DNA of 9,078 nucleotides from Candidatus Sabulitectum sp. (GTDB lineage Bacteria > Fermentibacterota > Fermentibacteria > Fermentibacterales > JCC-6), in the NCBI GenBank assembly GCA_029940175.1, contig JAOZRM010000065.1, positions 1 to 9,078 of the forward strand. The letters run 5' to 3'. A program made the translations under genes and the position numbers. Positions 8,313 through 9,078 of this stretch are shown here, piece by piece (positions within the stretch are counted from its first letter, which is position 1; every line of letters begins with the position of its first letter). The notes beneath the pieces were generated by a model. The model searched no databases, had not been told where the DNA came from, and worked only from the letters and a program-made list of their open reading frames with translations.

Positions 8313-8357
8313 TTTATATACATCCTGTTTCTTTTCTAAGAAAAGGTCCCAGTCAAA

Positions 8358-8392
8358 GAACCTTCAGATCCCTCAACTGGAACCTTCAGCTC
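8358..8392. repeat. 22-bp-period direct repeat between the TPR gene and the ligase gene
   Basis: GAACCTTCAGATC (8358-8370) recurs as GAACCTTCAGCTC (8380-8392): 12 of 13 identical, start-to-start spacing 22 bp, about two helical turns. This is the only gap in the exopolysaccharide operon of notable length (8313-8390). A weak AT-rich hairpin, CTTTTC-TAA-GAAAAG, lies at 8331-8345. I see no convincing promoter in the gap. Confidence 0.5.
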
Positions 8393-8663
8393 AGTTCAAA
8401 CCGGCCACCTCGATGGTTGTCGACTCGCTATTGCGACCCTCAACGAAAGCAATAAGCCTTCCGGAAAGAGCGACTTGAGAGTGGGGATCCCTCTCTACAG
8501 CTTCTTCATAAAGAAGAAGCGCAACATCAAAGTCTCCATCTTCCAAGGCATTCCCGGCAACAACCAGATACGCATCGGATGTGGACGGAATGACTGTCTC
8601 CGTTACCGAAGCCAGTAGAACCGTCGGAAGAAGCAGTGCAATAAGCACTACGGCCTTCTTCAT
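8391..8663 (-). CDS. Small exported TPR-like protein, first gene after the riboswitches
   Basis: A 90-aa protein with a clear Sec signal peptide: MKK, a hydrophobic core AVVLIALLLPTVLLA (4-18), and probable cleavage after LLA or LAS. The mature part of about 70 residues carries one recognisable tetratricopeptide-like unit: AYLVVAGNALEDGDFDVALL (31-50), then LYEEAVERDPHSQVALSGRL (51-70). The G-x-A-L-x4-D-x2-A-x3-Y-E-x-A spacing and the D-P before the next helix are typical of TPRs. The start ATG has an ideal GGAGG at 7-nt spacing. It is the first coding sequence after the tandem c-di-GMP aptamers and heads the polysaccharide operon, so a periplasmic accessory or scaffold role in polymer assembly is a reasonable inference. 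No specific family is recognised. The last residues after about 75 show no repeat pattern. I considered a truncated longer TPR protein, but no other frame continues it. Confidence 0.82.
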   Translation of the reverse strand: MKKAVVLIALLLPTVLLASVTETVIPSTSDAYLVVAGNALEDGDFDVALLLYEEAVERDPHSQVALSGRLIAFVEGRNSESTTIEVAGLN

Positions 8664-8705
8664 AAGAGCACCTCCAGTTCCTCTGCGTATTTCAGCAGAG
8701 CGTCA
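8664..8705 (-). promoter_or_regulatory. Riboswitch expression-platform region: hairpin plus Shine-Dalgarno
   Basis: Between the second aptamer and the TPR start codon lies a hairpin with stem CTCTGC/GCAGAG (8700-8695 with 8686-8681) and an 8-nt loop, then GGAGGTG (8675-8669). No U-tract follows the hairpin, so it is not an intrinsic terminator, which points towards control of ribosome access or of RNA stability. The ACCT that directly ends the aptamer is complementary to AGGT in the Shine-Dalgarno, a possible but short pairing. Confidence 0.45.
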
Positions 8706-8779
8706 GGTAACCCGGCCATCCTTCCCTTGAAGGGTTAGGATCCGTAGGCTTTGCGTCCCGGGATCTCTCCCGGTTTGCG
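8706..8779 (-). promoter_or_regulatory. c-di-GMP-I (GEMM-I) riboswitch aptamer, operon-proximal copy
   Basis: Read on the minus strand, this is a full GEMM-I aptamer. It opens with GCAAACC, followed by the hairpin CCGGGA-GAGA-TCCCGG with a GNRA loop, then the core GGGACGCAAAGCC, a second imperfect hairpin (ATCCT...CCCTTCAAGGG...AGGAT), and the 3' signature GGCCGGGTTACC. These match the Vibrio Vc2 class-I aptamer element by element. A8752, in CGCAAAGCC, corresponds to the adenine that intercalates between the ligand's bases, and the GTTACC cytosine that pairs with the second guanine is kept. The base before GCAAACC, aligned with Vc2 G20, is C (minus strand, 8779) rather than G or A. This copy sits nearest the gene. 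Confidence 0.9.
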
Positions 8780-8788
8780 TTTAACAAC

Positions 8789-8870
8789 GGTAACCCGGCC
8801 ACCCTTCTTGTTTCCCCAAAACAAGTTAGGGCCCGTAGGCTTTGCGTCCCGGAATTTCTTCCGGTTTGCC
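8789..8870 (-). promoter_or_regulatory. c-di-GMP-I (GEMM-I) riboswitch aptamer, promoter-proximal copy
   Basis: Second GEMM-I aptamer, nine bases upstream of the other in transcription order. It runs GGCAAACC, then the hairpin CCGGAA-GAAA-TTCCGG with a perfect GNRA tetraloop, GGGACGCAAAGCC, a longer second hairpin with stem CTTGTTT/AAACAAG flanked by CCCT/AGGG, and GGCCGGGTTACC. The ligand-contact positions I align to Vc2 are all present: G20 (complement of 8870), A47 (complement of 8843) and the cytosine in GTTACC. G at position 20 fits c-di-GMP rather than the cGAMP-type variant, which carries A there. The two copies share the core, the 3' end and the hairpin plan but differ in the loops, so they are diverged duplicates. 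Confidence 0.93.
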
Positions 8871-8888
8871 AGACGGTGCTCACCGTCT
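8871..8888 (-). promoter_or_regulatory. Perfect hairpin at the 5' edge of the riboswitch leader
   Basis: AGACGGTG pairs with CACCGTCT (realistically 7 bp plus a 4-nt loop) directly before the first aptamer. It may protect the transcript's 5' end. Its 5' arm ACGGT can also pair with ACCGT at the 3' edge of that aptamer (8791-8787), so the two pairings would exclude each other. Confidence 0.5.
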
Positions 8889-8893
8889 ATCTG

Positions 8894-8922
8894 ACTATGA
8901 TTGAAATCAGTTTCTGAGTAAA
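8894..8922 (-). promoter_or_regulatory. Candidate sigma70-type promoter for the riboswitch-exopolysaccharide operon
   Basis: On the minus strand, TTTACT (8922-8917) and CATAGT (8899-8894) are separated by 17 bp. Each matches 4 of 6 positions of TTGACA and TATAAT. Transcription would start near 8887, at the foot of the leader hairpin. It overlaps the 3' end of the PHP gene. The position is sensible but the match is modest. Confidence 0.3.
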
Positions 8923-9078
8923 GGGGTATTCTCGTACCTGCCCCTAACAAATTTTCCGTAATTTCCGTAGCCACAAGAATTAATGAGAGAATGGCCGGAA
9001 GAAAGACCGAAAAATGCATTTTCCTGACGATGTGTATCTGAACCAAGGGTGATTCGTTTACCTCCAAGCTCCATATAC
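8907..9078 (-). CDS. PHP-domain phosphoesterase C-terminus (histidinol-phosphatase-like), cut by window end
   Basis: The minus strand is open from the window edge to a TGA at 8909-8907, giving 56 in-window residues with no start needed inside. The residues GGKRITLGSDTHRQENAF carry the GSDxH metal-binding motif near the C-terminus of PHP-family enzymes. The tail that follows, a Gly-Leu turn, a helix, CGYGNYGKFVRGR and then a short TPL before the end, is the arrangement seen in HisK-type histidinol-phosphatases (ending like FxxRKPxxIPL). The enzyme would hydrolyse a phosphate ester with a multinuclear metal centre in the cytosol. Histidinol phosphate is the likeliest substrate, but only the PHP family is firmly supported. 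The piece is short and so escapes simple ORF length cut-offs. It lies just upstream of the riboswitch leader in the same direction. Confidence 0.75.
   Translation of the reverse strand, partial: YMELGGKRITLGSDTHRQENAFFGLSSGHSLINSCGYGNYGKFVRGRYENTPLLRN

Noticed and set aside
8331..8345. CTTTTC-TAA-GAAAAG inverted repeat as a terminator between the TPR and ligase genes
   Set aside because: Six AT-rich pairs and no U-tract in the minus direction; too weak to call termination.
8681..8700. CTCTGC/GCAGAG hairpin as a riboswitch terminator
   Set aside because: It is followed by the Shine-Dalgarno rather than a U-run, so it is listed only as part of the expression platform.
8706..8870. Repeat pair considered as an insertion-sequence end or CRISPR-like unit
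   Set aside because: The repeats fold as two complete c-di-GMP-I aptamers with loop-only differences, which explains the similarity fully; there are no regular spacers or transposase.
8692..8883. 63-aa minus-strand frame across both aptamers
   Set aside because: Translation of the two GEMM aptamers; the repeated RDAKPT peptides come from the conserved RNA core, not from a repeat protein.
8735..9067. 110-aa minus-strand frame starting at TTG 9067
   Set aside because: Its first half lies out of frame with the PHP gene end, and its second half (ANRKKFRDAKPTG) is simply translated riboswitch aptamer. No ribosome site or family resemblance.

Overview
The window appears to come from a Gram-negative bacterium. 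It encodes SLBB/Wza-type polysaccharide export and Wzz-type chain-length machinery, an undecaprenol-lipid salvage pair, and two c-di-GMP-I (GEMM-I) riboswitches. Base composition is moderate. Several genes start with TTG. I cannot place the phylum from the sequence; an uncultivated lineage or a deltaproteobacterium-like organism are both possible.

Left part, plus strand (1-3214): a co-directional group of four genes. It holds the 3' part of a DegT/DnrJ/EryC1/StrS sugar aminotransferase, a secreted or membrane PAP2 lipid phosphatase that starts inside the aminotransferase gene, a DgkA-family undecaprenol/diacylglycerol kinase overlapping the phosphatase by 7 bp, and seryl-tRNA synthetase (serS). 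The first three fit envelope glycan work: an amino-sugar precursor and recycling of the lipid carrier. A probable terminator hairpin straddles the serS stop and runs into the convergent gene.

Right part, minus strand (9078 down to 3222): this reads right to left. It begins with the 3' end of a PHP-family phosphoesterase (probably histidinol-phosphatase-like), easily missed because only 56 codons lie in the window. Next is a 243-bp intergenic leader packed with two tandem c-di-GMP-I riboswitch aptamers. After it come five tightly spaced genes: a small exported TPR-like protein, an O-antigen ligase/polymerase-like membrane protein, a membrane family-2 glycosyltransferase, a Wza/SLBB-like export protein with a C-terminal membrane helix, and a Wzz-like co-polymerase without a kinase domain. 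This looks like a compact exopolysaccharide module whose expression is gated by c-di-GMP.

The most interesting signal is the tandem riboswitch. Both copies keep the GNRA-capped hairpin, the GGGACGCAAAGCC core and the GGGTTACC 3' end. The copy nearest the operon has C rather than G at the position I align with the ligand-reading G20 of the Vibrio Vc2 aptamer. The module encodes no initiating phosphoglycosyltransferase, no flippase and only one glycosyltransferase, so it must either borrow these from elsewhere or work in a non-standard way.
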